The notes: generated by a model from the letters alone, not told the origin. DNA of 64,000 bases from Methanobacterium sp. PtaB.Bin024 (GCA_002067065.1 MVPY01000099.1:62001-126000); one strand, 5' to 3'; shown: positions 53,973-63,193, numbered from the stretch's first letter. A program made the numbers and translations.

Positions 53973-54389
53973 ATGAGATCTGATGATAGAGGAATGGCCA
54001 CAGCTGAGTTAATCTTCGCAACATTCATTGCTTTAGTTGTTATTGGGGCAATGTTAAGTATGATAAGTGATGAGGTTAATCAGAGTCAGGTGGGAAACCT
54101 TGGAGAAGCGAGAATTTCTGGAGAAAACATAGCTGAGGCATTAAACACAGTTTATATAAATGGTAATGGATATTCTGCCATTATTCGTTTGGATCCAGAT
54201 CCTCCTTTCAATGCGATTATTGCGAGTGATGGAAACTCTAGCAATCTCACGATATTTAATAGTGGACAGAATGTAACCATACCCATAATACCCAAACGAT
54301 TTAATAGCAGTTACAATTTAACTAGTGGTACTAATTACATAATTAATAACGATAATGGCACTATTGGCATCATAAAATACGTAGGGTAG
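53973..54389 (+). CDS. Small pilin-like protein D with class III-like leader
   Basis: MRSDDRG is followed by MATAELIFATFIALVVIGAML, with the glutamate at position 5 of the mature chain that is typical of pilins, so cutting after Gly7 is likely. The mature part is 131 residues and Asn-rich. The start is the second ATG, because the first overlaps the TGATT part of the ribosome binding site. It may be the main or a minor pilin of the operon. Confidence 0.75.
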   Translation: MRSDDRGMATAELIFATFIALVVIGAMLSMISDEVNQSQVGNLGEARISGENIAEALNTVYINGNGYSAIIRLDPDPPFNAIIASDGNSSNLTIFNSGQNVTIPIIPKRFNSSYNLTSGTNYIINNDNGTIGIIKYVG

Positions 54390-54397
54390 GCATATAA

Positions 54398-54859
54398 ATG
54401 GATTTAAGGGATTTAATCGATAATTTATCAGCTGGTTTAATAAATTTCTGGAATGCAAGGTGGGAAAACAAAGCCCTCATTGTATTAGGAGTTGTAGTTT
54501 TGATTATTCTGCTCTATGCCTTTAATCCATTCCAGGCCAAAACTAATCTAACAGGAGAAAACGATTCTCAAGTCACTCAAACCACAACTGTCCCCACTAC
54601 TGTCCCCACTACTGATTCAGTTAATTCTTCTAATTCAACCAATGACACAGAAAACAATACATACCTTATTAGTGCAGAACAGGCAAAACAGATAGCTTTG
54701 AGGGACAATGTTGGATATACTGCTGGAGATCCATTGCAAGGAACTGTTGTAGTTAATCAGACTACTGCAGTGGTCTGGATTGTACCCCTTTCCAAATACT
54801 CTCAATTTGTCAAAAATGTATACGTGGATGTGAATACAGGAAATGTAATTGAGGCTTAA
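54398..54859 (+). CDS. Membrane-anchored PepSY-like domain protein E
   Basis: The 153-residue protein has an N-terminal cytoplasmic stretch, one helix (ALIVLGVVVLIILLYAF), a Thr/Asn-rich linker with a VPTTVPTT repeat and a C-terminal domain of about 60 residues that resembles PepSY (ISAEQAKQIALRDNVGY ... VYVDVNTGNVIEA). PepSY domains often inhibit or chaperone proteins outside the cell. It starts eight bases after gene D, so it is the last gene of the pilin-like operon and may aid its assembly or protection. Confidence 0.7.
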   Translation: MDLRDLIDNLSAGLINFWNARWENKALIVLGVVVLIILLYAFNPFQAKTNLTGENDSQVTQTTTVPTTVPTTDSVNSSNSTNDTENNTYLISAEQAKQIALRDNVGYTAGDPLQGTVVVNQTTAVVWIVPLSKYSQFVKNVYVDVNTGNVIEA

Positions 54860-54871
54860 ACAACAAAAAGG

Positions 54872-54960
54872 ATTCCTAATAATAAAAATAAATTCCTAAT
54901 AATAAAAATAAATTCCTAATAATAAAAATAAATTCCTAATAATAAAAATAAATTCCTAAT
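54872..54960. repeat. Tandem array of a 20-bp unit, four copies plus a part
   Basis: ATTCCTAATAATAAAAATAA is repeated four times without mismatch (54872-54951) and followed by nine bases of a fifth copy. It begins 13 bases after the stop of the pilin operon. It has the same period as the array at 46207 but a different sequence. Confidence 0.95.
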
Positions 54961-55182
54961 AGTAAATATACTATTTTTTTATATAATCCACATATTTCTA
55001 TAAATAATATCGAAACGAAATACTTATTTGGTATATCTTCTCAATATGAACTGATTACCCAATATATGAATTCGAACTTAGATATCCGAATATAAATAAA
55101 CTTTTGGGACATAAAAAATTAATAAATCTACTGAAACTAAACAAAATTAAACTTAATAACTTGGCCAACCAGAGATGAAACC
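54961..55182. other. AT-rich spacer upstream of the membrane gene
   Basis: Apart from the repeat array to its left, this spacer holds TATA-like stretches near 55000-55015 and 55085-55100 and no open frame with a ribosome binding site. It probably contains the promoter of the gene at 55183. Confidence 0.4.
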
Positions 55183-55983
55183 ATGGAAACATTGTTTGTA
55201 TTTATAATGATCATTTTATTCTTCGTTCTTATGGCCTTTATATTTTCCACAGCACTTTTAACACCCTTGATTGGTAAAAAGAATTTCTTATTTGTTGTTG
55301 GTTTAGGTTTTATTGTGGGTTTGATTGGAGGCGCATTTTTTATTGCTCCTGTCTATGATGATCTCCCGGATATGGTCCGTGGAATTTATATGTCCACCAG
55401 TGATGAACAGGAAATCATAACCATAAACATTTCCACTGATAGTGATGTTAACAAGGCTATAGAGGAGGTTAAACAGATACCAGGGGTTTTGAGTGTTAAA
55501 AGTGGGGAAATAACCGTCAAAACAACAACCATAAGTGATGACTGGAAGAGCAGTTTGGAGTCGCGGATGACCACCGTCAACAGCAATATTACTTCTGCTA
55601 ATATCATCTCCAATGACACCATAATGGTTCAGATAAAACCAGGTAGTGACCCCACCGACGTGATCAAGAAACTCGATGACTGGATGGTCCTGGTAAGTGG
55701 TGTGGATATAAGATTCAGTATAGTGGAAGTCCAAGTAGTGGTAGATGCATCCCAAGTGGATTCAGTTGTTGAACAACTACCTCAAGGCGAAGTGGTGGTT
55801 ACGGGTATCAGCGGTCCTGTGGAGAATGAAATCCAAACCCTTAAACAAAGTCTTCCCTCAAATAATAATATAATCTTATTCTGCGGACTCCTTGGTGTGA
55901 TAGTAGGCCTAGTGGGAATGTTCATTGATAGCATAATCCAGGGTTTGAAGGCTATTAAAGATAGATTACGTAAAAAAGAATAG
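55183..55983 (+). CDS. Membrane protein with large external loop
   Basis: The 266-residue protein has two N-terminal helices (LFVFIMIILFFVLMAFIFSTALL and FLFVVGLGFIVGLIGGAFFIA), a soluble region of about 160 residues with alternating strands and helices (VNKAIEEVKQIPGVLSVKSGEI looks like a ferredoxin-like beta-alpha-beta unit, and it recurs), and one C-terminal helix (IILFCGLLGVIVGLVGMFI) before a basic tail. I do not recognise the family. It is not close enough to the pilin operon to be called part of it. Confidence 0.65.
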   Translation: METLFVFIMIILFFVLMAFIFSTALLTPLIGKKNFLFVVGLGFIVGLIGGAFFIAPVYDDLPDMVRGIYMSTSDEQEIITINISTDSDVNKAIEEVKQIPGVLSVKSGEITVKTTTISDDWKSSLESRMTTVNSNITSANIISNDTIMVQIKPGSDPTDVIKKLDDWMVLVSGVDIRFSIVEVQVVVDASQVDSVVEQLPQGEVVVTGISGPVENEIQTLKQSLPSNNNIILFCGLLGVIVGLVGMFIDSIIQGLKAIKDRLRKKE

Positions 55984-56131
55984 TTTAGCATGCTATCTTT
56001 TTTAACATTATCTCCAACTAAATCTCCAACTAATATTTCTTTGACTGAAAAATTTAATGGCATAATCTTTAATGGTATAATTGCCAAATTTGATGATTTA
56101 AAATAGCGATGAGTAACAGAAGATGATAGAA

Positions 56132-56815
56132 ATGAAAGCAGCAGTACTTTTTTCAGGTGGTAAAGACAGCACAATGGCTGCATATAAAGCTATAGACGAA
56201 GGATGGCAATTAAAATATCTCCTTTCTGTTTCTTCCACAAACCCCCACTCTTACATGTTCCATGTTCCTAACATCCACCTTACACCCCTACTTTCCCAGG
56301 CAATGGAAGTACCCCTCTTGCAGGCTGAAACCCCTGGAGAAAAAGAGGAAGAATTAAAAGACCTCAAAGATGCTCTTATTAAACTTAAAGAAAAAGGTGT
56401 TGATGCAATATTCACAGGAGCCATTGATTCTCAGTATCAAAAATCACGCATTGACCAGCTCTGCCAGGAGGTTGGCTTAGAATCTCATGCGCCTTTATGG
56501 CATCGGGACCCGGAAGAATATATGAAAGAGATCATCGAACTGGGATTTGAAGTGATTATTACCAGTGTGGCTGCAGAAGGCCTGGATGAATCATGGTTAG
56601 GAAGGAAAATAGATGAAGATCTGTTAAGAGAGTTAAAAAAACTTAACAAAAAATATGGGTTACACATGGCATTTGAAGGTGGTGAAGCTGAAACATTAGT
56701 CCTTAATGGCCCTATCTTCAAAAAGAAACTTCATATCATGGAATCAAAGAAGGTTTGGAATAGAGATAGTGGATATCTGGTCATTGAAGATGCCATATTA
56801 AAGGATGTTGATTAA
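56132..56815 (+). CDS. Diphthine--ammonia ligase-like (Dph6 family) PP-loop protein
   Basis: The 227-residue protein has the PP-loop AVLFSGGKDST at its N-terminus, then GVDAIFTGAIDSQYQ and the late AFEGGEAETLVLNGPIF signature of the Dph6/ATP-pyrophosphatase family. Dph6 amidates diphthine on elongation factor 2 with ATP and ammonia. The start is the ATG after AGATGATAGAA, where TGAT pairs with the rRNA tail; an ATG three codons earlier overlaps that site. It stands alone. Confidence 0.85.
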   Translation: MKAAVLFSGGKDSTMAAYKAIDEGWQLKYLLSVSSTNPHSYMFHVPNIHLTPLLSQAMEVPLLQAETPGEKEEELKDLKDALIKLKEKGVDAIFTGAIDSQYQKSRIDQLCQEVGLESHAPLWHRDPEEYMKEIIELGFEVIITSVAAEGLDESWLGRKIDEDLLRELKKLNKKYGLHMAFEGGEAETLVLNGPIFKKKLHIMESKKVWNRDSGYLVIEDAILKDVD

Positions 56816-56890
56816 AATTTTACCAGAATCAACAACACATTTAACAGTTGAAGTCATAACTATTCAGATAACTATCTATATAATTAGTTA

Positions 56891-57259
56891 TTAATGGTCG
56901 CATAACCAGCCAATAAATTCTTCAGGTTTTTTTGTTTTTATGGTTAGTTCAATTTCTCCCAGAGGAGATAAATCCTCTTCCACTAAATTAATTAAACCTG
57001 CAAAAGCTGCTTGCTTGCTAATTTTAAAATTAATCTCATTTAAATCAGGTTTTAATCCTTTAATAAGGATTTTACGGGCAGTGTCTCTTATCTGTCTTTT
57101 TTCTAAGAATTCTTTTACTGGGCACAATGTTGAAGAGCTTCCAGTTACAGTAACCTGGTCTTCAGTTATTATTAAATCATCATAGTCAAAAACATTGGAA
57201 AGGGCTTCAATAACTTTGTCCAGATCTTCTGTAGGATGTACTGTGGTGTGTGCTTCCAT
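56891..57259 (-). CDS. UPF0201 (DUF54) family protein
   Basis: This archaeal protein of about 122 residues starts MEAHTTVHPTEDLDKVIEAL, typical for the UPF0201/DUF54 family, which has a ribosomal-L5-like fold and is thought to bind RNA. The chosen ATG lies one base after the stop of the kinase-like gene upstream, so translation is probably coupled; longer starts overlapping that gene have no better support. It is the last gene of a three-gene operon with CoA synthesis. Confidence 0.78.
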   Translation of the reverse strand: MEAHTTVHPTEDLDKVIEALSNVFDYDDLIITEDQVTVTGSSSTLCPVKEFLEKRQIRDTARKILIKGLKPDLNEINFKISKQAAFAGLINLVEEDLSPLGEIELTIKTKKPEEFIGWLCDH

Positions 57260-57260
57260 T

Positions 57261-57824
57261 TTACAATTCATCTTTGATAATTCTCCGCACAATTTTTTTA
57301 AGTTTACCTAAACTACCCTCATTAACTACCATGTAGTCCGCATTGGCAATAACCTCTCCTATCCCAAACTTGAGTTCTCTCTGATCCCTTTTTCGGAACT
57401 CCTCAGACTCTGCAGAATCATCAGATCTCATCCTTTTTTTAAGCCTTAAAAAACGAGTTTCAGGTTTAGAATGGACAGCAATTACTTTAAAATTGGGGAA
57501 GTTATTTTTAAATATTTCAACCTCCCATGGGCTGCGAATACCTTCAATAAGAAATAATTGAGATTTATTTAACTGTAATTCATCAGGGGTATGGGATGTT
57601 TCCTCTGAATTCTTTATAATATCTACGCATCGTTCCGCAACCACATATTTCCCATACTCCTTACGTAGTTGAACTGCGACTTTCCCGGGGTCTTCATTCT
57701 GTCTATGGGCTTCATCTCTTATTACATCACCCATCCTCACCACTTTCATCCCCATGCTCTCTGCTGTCCTAGATATTATGCTCTTACCAGATCCAGGCAT
57801 TCCTGTAACTCCAATTACTTTCAT
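57261..57824 (-). CDS. UPF0200 family P-loop kinase-like protein
   Basis: The 187-residue protein starts with a P-loop in VTGMPGSGKS, followed by MGDVIRDEAHRQNED, FLIEGIRSPWEVEIF and RMRSDD, as in nucleotide-kinase-like proteins of the UPF0200 family. It resembles dephospho-CoA kinase and adenylate kinase in fold. It overlaps the stop of the phosphopantoate ligase gene by four bases, so a role in CoA or nucleotide metabolism is plausible but not shown. Confidence 0.82.
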   Translation of the reverse strand: MKVIGVTGMPGSGKSIISRTAESMGMKVVRMGDVIRDEAHRQNEDPGKVAVQLRKEYGKYVVAERCVDIIKNSEETSHTPDELQLNKSQLFLIEGIRSPWEVEIFKNNFPNFKVIAVHSKPETRFLRLKKRMRSDDSAESEEFRKRDQRELKFGIGEVIANADYMVVNEGSLGKLKKIVRRIIKDEL

Positions 57825-58582
57825 GATGACACATCTTTATTAAAATGGTTGGATATTATTTCCAGTGATTTGGAAATATTTTTCTTGTTGTCAAATTCAT
57901 TAACCATATCCATCAACTGATTTCTGGGATATTCTTTTAATTTTTCCAGTTCCTGAATCATCAAAGGTATGGCTCTTACCACATTATCAACAATAGTTAT
58001 TGATGCAGTTTGAGCTGTTCGAGATAAAGGATTCAAATCAATGGTTATAACCTTTTTACCTGATGCTACCAGTGCTTCTGCCCTGTCACCATCTTCCAAT
58101 GGCACTAAAACCACATCTGCCCTGTGAACACCCTCCGGATGTGCACGGGATCTGGGACCTTCCAGACCAGCCATAGTAACATAATCATCCTCTTGTTTAC
58201 CAAGAACCTCTTCTGCACCCGCATTTTTCAATAATTCTTCCATTTTTCTCACCCGCTGAGGGGTGCGATAGAATAAATTGATTTCAATGGTGGCAGGAAT
58301 CAAACGTGATAGTTCAACAATTTTTTCAGCGACAAGAACACCGCTATTCCCATTAACAGATATTACGGGATTTTCGGCCAGTAACATGGCAGAAACTCCT
58401 ACTCTAATGGCTTTGATTGCAGGTGGATTCGTCTTTTCACCTAGAATATAGTCAAAAGCCTCACCCCTACCATGGGCAATCAGGGCAGTATCCGCTAGAA
58501 TTCCTTCCTGGTAAGCTTTGGCCATTTTTTCCCTTAAAATGAGAGAATTATATCTGGGATGATTTGGGGATATTTCATGCAT
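57821..58582 (-). CDS. 4-phosphopantoate--beta-alanine ligase
   Basis: This archaeal enzyme (COG1701) joins 4-phosphopantoate to beta-alanine with ATP to make 4'-phosphopantothenate, replacing bacterial PanC/CoaA. The 253-residue protein has the family blocks NHPRYNSLILREKMAKAYQEG, LIAHGRGEAFDY, SVNGNSG, GPRSRAHPEGVHRADVVLVPLEDGD-type region and IDLNPLSRTAQTA. The start is an ATG preceded by AGGATGT. It heads a tight operon with UPF0200 and UPF0201 genes. Confidence 0.93.
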   Translation of the reverse strand: MHEISPNHPRYNSLILREKMAKAYQEGILADTALIAHGRGEAFDYILGEKTNPPAIKAIRVGVSAMLLAENPVISVNGNSGVLVAEKIVELSRLIPATIEINLFYRTPQRVRKMEELLKNAGAEEVLGKQEDDYVTMAGLEGPRSRAHPEGVHRADVVLVPLEDGDRAEALVASGKKVITIDLNPLSRTAQTASITIVDNVVRAIPLMIQELEKLKEYPRNQLMDMVNEFDNKKNISKSLEIISNHFNKDVSS

Positions 58583-58729
58583 TTTAACATCCTTTACTCA
58601 TTTTTTTTTTTATTTGATTTAGATTTTATAAATAGTGGATTTATTATCTTAAAGAATGGTATCTTAAAAATATTTTTTAAAGATATATATCTAGAGCATC
58701 ATCTATAAAAATTCAAAAAAACTAAATCA

Positions 58730-59620
58730 TTAGAGTTTACTCACAGTTTCCATTACGCGTATAGGTTTATTCCCTGCATTACTGAAAATCTTTTCTTCTG
58801 TCTTCAATTTCACTGTTTCACCAGTTAACGCTCCGTAACTGTTATCCACAATATAAATATCAGGTTTAACATTGGAACGGATGTCATATTCTACTTTTAC
58901 ATAAGCCATCTTCTCCCCAGCTTCAATAACAGTCCCATAAGTGAAATCACGATGGTAACGTATTCTAAATATAAGGTAAACAGCTACAACAGCTACAACA
59001 GCGAATATCAGAATGGTTAGTGATGGAAAGAAACTGAATGAAAATGCCATTAGCAAGTTGGTATTGTTACCTACTATTACCAGGATAATACCCACAGCGA
59101 TGTACATTAAAAAGAAATCTCGATAGGCAGGGAATTCTGGGCCGTACATTAATTTAACCCGGTTAAATAGGATATATAATGTATATGCTACTATTAAAAT
59201 TCCTAAAATCCCATAAATTATAATTGACAAAAAATTAAACAGATAAATAACCGATAAGATTAAAAATGCTGCGGATAATAGTTGCAGACGAAAAATGGTA
59301 TCCTCCTTTTCTTTGGATGTGAAAGGGGCTGAGATAAGAATGGTATCCGATTCCGATTCCTCTCCACTTTTCCTCTGGAAAGGTTCTTGTGATTGGGTTT
59401 TTTCTTTATTGGTGATTTGAGGGGGTTTCCCATCAACATCCACTTTATTTTTAACCTTGGAAACATTCTCTTTCAAGTTTTCAGTGTCAATTTTTTCTTT
59501 AACACGGTTTCGATCAATGTTTCGGAGTTTCTGGGGAATTTTAGGTATGGCCAGGATTATAGCTCCCAGAACTGAGAAAAATCCCAGTATATTATTTCCA
59601 ATTTTACTGAATAATCCCAT
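58730..59620 (-). CDS. Multi-helix membrane protein (DUF2101-like)
   Basis: The ~296-residue protein has an N-terminal hydrophobic segment (ILGFFSVLGAIILAIPKI), a charged cytoplasmic linker of about 90 residues, then four or five membrane helices and a soluble C-terminal ~75 residues that may form an OB-like barrel (YGTVIEAGEKMAYVKVEYDI). I think it is of the DUF2101 type found in methanogens, with moderate confidence. I chose the ATG after GTGATGATT. Function is unknown. The adjacent pilin and peptidase genes are on the same strand. Confidence 0.65.
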   Translation of the reverse strand: MGLFSKIGNNILGFFSVLGAIILAIPKIPQKLRNIDRNRVKEKIDTENLKENVSKVKNKVDVDGKPPQITNKEKTQSQEPFQRKSGEESESDTILISAPFTSKEKEDTIFRLQLLSAAFLILSVIYLFNFLSIIIYGILGILIVAYTLYILFNRVKLMYGPEFPAYRDFFLMYIAVGIILVIVGNNTNLLMAFSFSFFPSLTILIFAVVAVVAVYLIFRIRYHRDFTYGTVIEAGEKMAYVKVEYDIRSNVKPDIYIVDNSYGALTGETVKLKTEEKIFSNAGNKPIRVMETVSKL

Positions 59621-59720
59621 AATCATCACACTTTTTCTAGTTTACCAACTAAATTTACTTGGACATAATAAAAATAAATAAGTAGGGTTTGTAATGGTTA
59701 GATTTTATTATCTATTATTG

Positions 59721-60143
59721 TTAATGTGTTAATACAATAGATTTGGAACCAACAGGCCAGTTCACAGTTACATTGTGCCATCCTTTGGTGAAGGTAGCGT
59801 TACTGAAAGTAACATTATAATTTGTTGAGGCACTAACGACTTTGTACGTACTATTAGATAGGCTGACATTCATTCCAATATCTTGGGTATTATTTCCAAT
59901 TAGATCCATGGTTGACGGAATATATACATTAACTGTCCTTCTCGCTTCAGGACCATTGGCATAAACCAGGTTTACTGCATTGGCAATGCTTTGAATTGCA
60001 TTGTTTGTATCGGATGTTTTTGAAATGTCCATGGTGGAACTTACAGAGTTAGTTACGAGTGGAATAGTAATTCCTGCTAATATTATTAGTATTACTACAA
60101 AGATCAGTAAGTACTCCGCTGATGCTTGTCCTTTATTTTCCAT
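59721..60143 (-). CDS. Pilin-like protein with class III signal peptide
   Basis: MENKG is followed by QASAEYLLIFVVILIILAGITIPLV, an ideal class III signal with the cut after Gly5 and Glu at mature position 5. The mature ~135 residues end in a Val/Asn-rich strand region. The start is the ATG after GTGATTGAT; a GTG three codons upstream is part of that ribosome binding site. It is 136 bases downstream of the signal peptidase gene on the same strand, a natural enzyme-substrate pair. Confidence 0.87.
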   Translation of the reverse strand: MENKGQASAEYLLIFVVILIILAGITIPLVTNSVSSTMDISKTSDTNNAIQSIANAVNLVYANGPEARRTVNVYIPSTMDLIGNNTQDIGMNVSLSNSTYKVVSASTNYNVTFSNATFTKGWHNVTVNWPVGSKSIVLTH

Positions 60144-60279
60144 ATCAATCACGGTTCTTATTATCTTAATTTATGACAGAGCATTTATATAAACATTGGC
60201 ACTGCATAACGTGTGGACGCAACTTTACATTGATTTTGACTCGCAATGGAAATATTCGCATTTGTATGCGTACTATGTG

Positions 60280-61437
60280 TTAAATGATCCATGATATAAT
60301 TATTTGTAACATAAATGCAATATCTCCGATAAACAGCGAAATTAAGAGTCCGATGAAGATGGATGGTGCAAAGGGAACTCCCTTTTTCACCCGGAATTTA
60401 TCAGAAATCTTGCCCTCATCACGTAGCTTTTTAAGTAGTTCGATATCATCTGGAGTTAATCCTGCGGCTAAAGTTCCAACCAATCTCTTTCCGGGAGGTG
60501 CTGTAATAATGTTGAGATCCCTGGTTTTAAACGCCTCTTTTATTTTAGATATGAAACTCTTCTCATCAACATAGACCTCATCATCGCGCTCGTAAACATT
60601 ATGGGCTGGTATCATCCCTTCAGAGAGTTCTTCTAATGGGTATTCGTCCTGAAGTGCCTTTTTACTCACCGAGGTTAAAAGTTGTCGAATGATTTTAACA
60701 ACAGTTAGGGAGATAAACAACGTGATAATACTGATAATGGTAATATTGAAACTGTAGAAGAGGGAAGCAACCACCACCAATGACACCAAAACCGCCTTTA
60801 CATAATTGGGTAGTTTAGATATCACCATGGTAAGTAAATAGATTAACAATAGGGATATTATCACGATCTGCAAGCGTATCTGTTGACTTATAAAGATAGT
60901 TATGGTTACTGATGAAGTGATAACCAGGGCAAGAAGCAGGTTTTTTTTATATTCTTTCACTGGAGACAATAATTCATCCATCAAGTATGGTTTGGTCTTG
61001 GCTACCACATAAAAGACATATATCATGATAAATGGCAGAATTGATAATATACTGTTGATGATCAATGTTAACGGGAAGGGGTAGGTTGCTTCAAGTGGGA
61101 ATTGTACTCCTAATATCTTGTAGGATACCAGGGCAGGGTAGAATGGGAGAAGTGCTGCCAGGGCGGTGAAAAGTTTCACATCACCTCCAGCCCAGGCCCC
61201 CAACTTCCAGAAAATATATCCTAAAACGAATATAAATCCAGTGACCACCAAACATATTATAATATACCAGATCTCACCAATCATCAATGCATAAATCCCG
61301 TTAAGTATTATGCCCACTCCAATGAGGGGGAACGTTAATTTATTGGGGATAATGCCACGTTTAAGATCCGAGTAACTGGCATAAAGACAGGCTGCTATCG
61401 CAATTATGGTGGTGATTAAAGGGATTTCGATAATCAT
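60280..61437 (-). CDS. A24-family prepilin peptidase (EppA/FlaK type, class III signal peptidase)
   Basis: This multi-helix aspartic protease cuts the leaders of the pilin-like proteins at the membrane. The catalytic aspartates are Asp24 in YSDLKRGIIPNKLT and the one in the GxGD-like WAGGDVKLF near residue 87. The 385-residue protein is longer than the usual ~230-340 because of a large cytoplasmic insertion (about residues 255-350) containing PAHNVY, PPGKRLVGTLAAGL and LKKLRDEGKISDKF, followed by VKKGVPFAPSIFIG and a last helix pair. That late PFAP motif is shared with EppA-type enzymes. Confidence 0.9.
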   Translation of the reverse strand: MIIEIPLITTIIAIAACLYASYSDLKRGIIPNKLTFPLIGVGIILNGIYALMIGEIWYIIICLVVTGFIFVLGYIFWKLGAWAGGDVKLFTALAALLPFYPALVSYKILGVQFPLEATYPFPLTLIINSILSILPFIMIYVFYVVAKTKPYLMDELLSPVKEYKKNLLLALVITSSVTITIFISQQIRLQIVIISLLLIYLLTMVISKLPNYVKAVLVSLVVVASLFYSFNITIISIITLFISLTVVKIIRQLLTSVSKKALQDEYPLEELSEGMIPAHNVYERDDEVYVDEKSFISKIKEAFKTRDLNIITAPPGKRLVGTLAAGLTPDDIELLKKLRDEGKISDKFRVKKGVPFAPSIFIGLLISLFIGDIAFMLQIIISWII

Positions 61438-61588
61438 CTATTTCCTCGTAATATTCCAATATTATCCATTATTTATCGTACTATTTAATAATCATCTAAT
61501 TTTCTTATAATAACATTATGATAATATTATTATTGGTGCAAATTTTTATAGAAATGTTTCTTATTTAATAAAAGAACATCATATCCCT

Positions 61589-63193
61589 TTAATTTCCATT
61601 TTTTTGTTTATGATTAATGAGTGCTGCATTTAAAAATGACACAAAGATTGGATGAGCTTTGTTCGGGCGTGATTTGAATTCTGGGTGAAACTGACATCCT
61701 AAAAACCAGGGATGGTCCTTTAACTCCACCATTTCCACCAGAAAGTCGTCAGGCGAAGTTCCGGAGATTATAAGTCCTTTTTCTATAAGAACATCCCTAT
61801 AATCATTGTTTAATTCATAACGGTGGCGGTGGCGTTCACTTACTTCATCCTCACCATAAGCTTCCTTGGCCATAGTACCATCCTTAAGTTTGCAGGGATA
61901 AGAACCCAATCTCATAGTTCCTCCCATATTTTTAACCTTTTTCTGTTCTTCCATAAGATCAATAACGGGATAAGGTGCTTCTTTGTCAAATTCAGTGCTG
62001 TGAGCTCCTTTGAAACCATTTAAACGCGCAAATTCAACTACCATGCACTGCATTCCTAAGCAAATTCCAAAAAGAGGAACTCCATTTTCGAGTGAATAAC
62101 GCACTGCATCAAGTTTTCCCTGAATTCCTCTTTCACCAAAACCTCCAGGTATTAAAAGGGAGTCAAGATGACTTAACTTTTCTTCATCAATAGTTTCTTC
62201 CGCCTGGATCCATTCTATATCAACTTTTATTCCCAGATGGGCAGCGGCATGTTTTAAAGATTCCCTTATACTCATATAGGCATCTTCCAGTTCCACGTAC
62301 TTACCAATGATTCCCACACTCACATGGTAATCATCCTGCTTCATGGATTCAACCACGTGTTCCCATCCAGTAAGGTCTTGTTCTCCGGTTTTTAGCCTAA
62401 TCCTGTTAATAATATATTCTCCAACGTTTTCCTGGTTTATAATCAGGGGAACTTCATAAATAGAAGCCACATCAGGTGTGTTAATTACTGCTTCCCGTTC
62501 CACGTCACAAAAATGAGCAATCTTATTTTTAAGGGGTTGATCAATAGATAGTTCCGAGCGGCAGATAATCATATCTGGAATTATACCTGTACTACGGAGT
62601 TCTTTAGTGCTGTGCTGGGTGGGTTTGGTTTTGAACTCACCCGCTGCCCGCAAGTATGGCACGTAGGTTACATGGACGAACATCACATTATCATGACCTT
62701 CCTCATTTCGAAGTTGTCTTAAAGCTTCCAGGAAGGGCTGGCTTTCAATATCCCCCACTGTTCCGCCCACTTCCACTAAAACCACTTCGGCCTCACTTTC
62801 ACCTGCAATCTTCCGAACCATATCCTTTATTTTATTGGTGATATGGGGAATGATTTGCACACAGGAACCAAGGTAATCACCCTTACGTTCATGGTTAATA
62901 ACAGAAGAATAAACTTTTCCCGTGGTTATGTTTGATTTTCCAGAGAGATTCACATCTAAAAAGCGTTCGTAGTGCCCTAAATCCAGGTCAGTTTCCATAC
63001 CATCCTCAGTAACGAACACCTCCCCATGCTGGTAAGGGTTCAAAGTACCAGAGTCCCAGTTAAGATAAGGGTCAATCTTGATGGCAGTGACATCCACACC
63101 ATATGACCTTAAAATTCTACCAATCGAAGCTGCTGTTATTCCTTTTCCAATTGAACTTACCACACCACCAGTTACCACAATATATTTAGACAG
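61589..63193 (-). CDS. pyrG: CTP synthase
   Basis: PyrG aminates UTP to CTP with glutamine and ATP. The synthetase half begins SKYIVVTGGVVSSIGKGITAAS (P-loop) and has KIDPYLNWDSGTLNP; the glutaminase half has GICLGMQ with the nucleophile cysteine and the His-Glu pair in QFHPEF. The family nearly always starts MSKYIVVTGG. Here that position is a CTG (63193), placed four bases after AGGAGATGATT, while the only ATG (63202) lies inside this ribosome binding site. I therefore propose a CTG start, giving 534 residues. Confidence 0.95.
   Translation of the reverse strand: MSKYIVVTGGVVSSIGKGITAASIGRILRSYGVDVTAIKIDPYLNWDSGTLNPYQHGEVFVTEDGMETDLDLGHYERFLDVNLSGKSNITTGKVYSSVINHERKGDYLGSCVQIIPHITNKIKDMVRKIAGESEAEVVLVEVGGTVGDIESQPFLEALRQLRNEEGHDNVMFVHVTYVPYLRAAGEFKTKPTQHSTKELRSTGIIPDMIICRSELSIDQPLKNKIAHFCDVEREAVINTPDVASIYEVPLIINQENVGEYIINRIRLKTGEQDLTGWEHVVESMKQDDYHVSVGIIGKYVELEDAYMSIRESLKHAAAHLGIKVDIEWIQAEETIDEEKLSHLDSLLIPGGFGERGIQGKLDAVRYSLENGVPLFGICLGMQCMVVEFARLNGFKGAHSTEFDKEAPYPVIDLMEEQKKVKNMGGTMRLGSYPCKLKDGTMAKEAYGEDEVSERHRHRYELNNDYRDVLIEKGLIISGTSPDDFLVEMVELKDHPWFLGCQFHPEFKSRPNKAHPIFVSFLNAALINHKQKNGN

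Noticed and set aside
54872..54960. CRISPR array
   Set aside because: Units abut without spacers and are simple AT-rich sequence.
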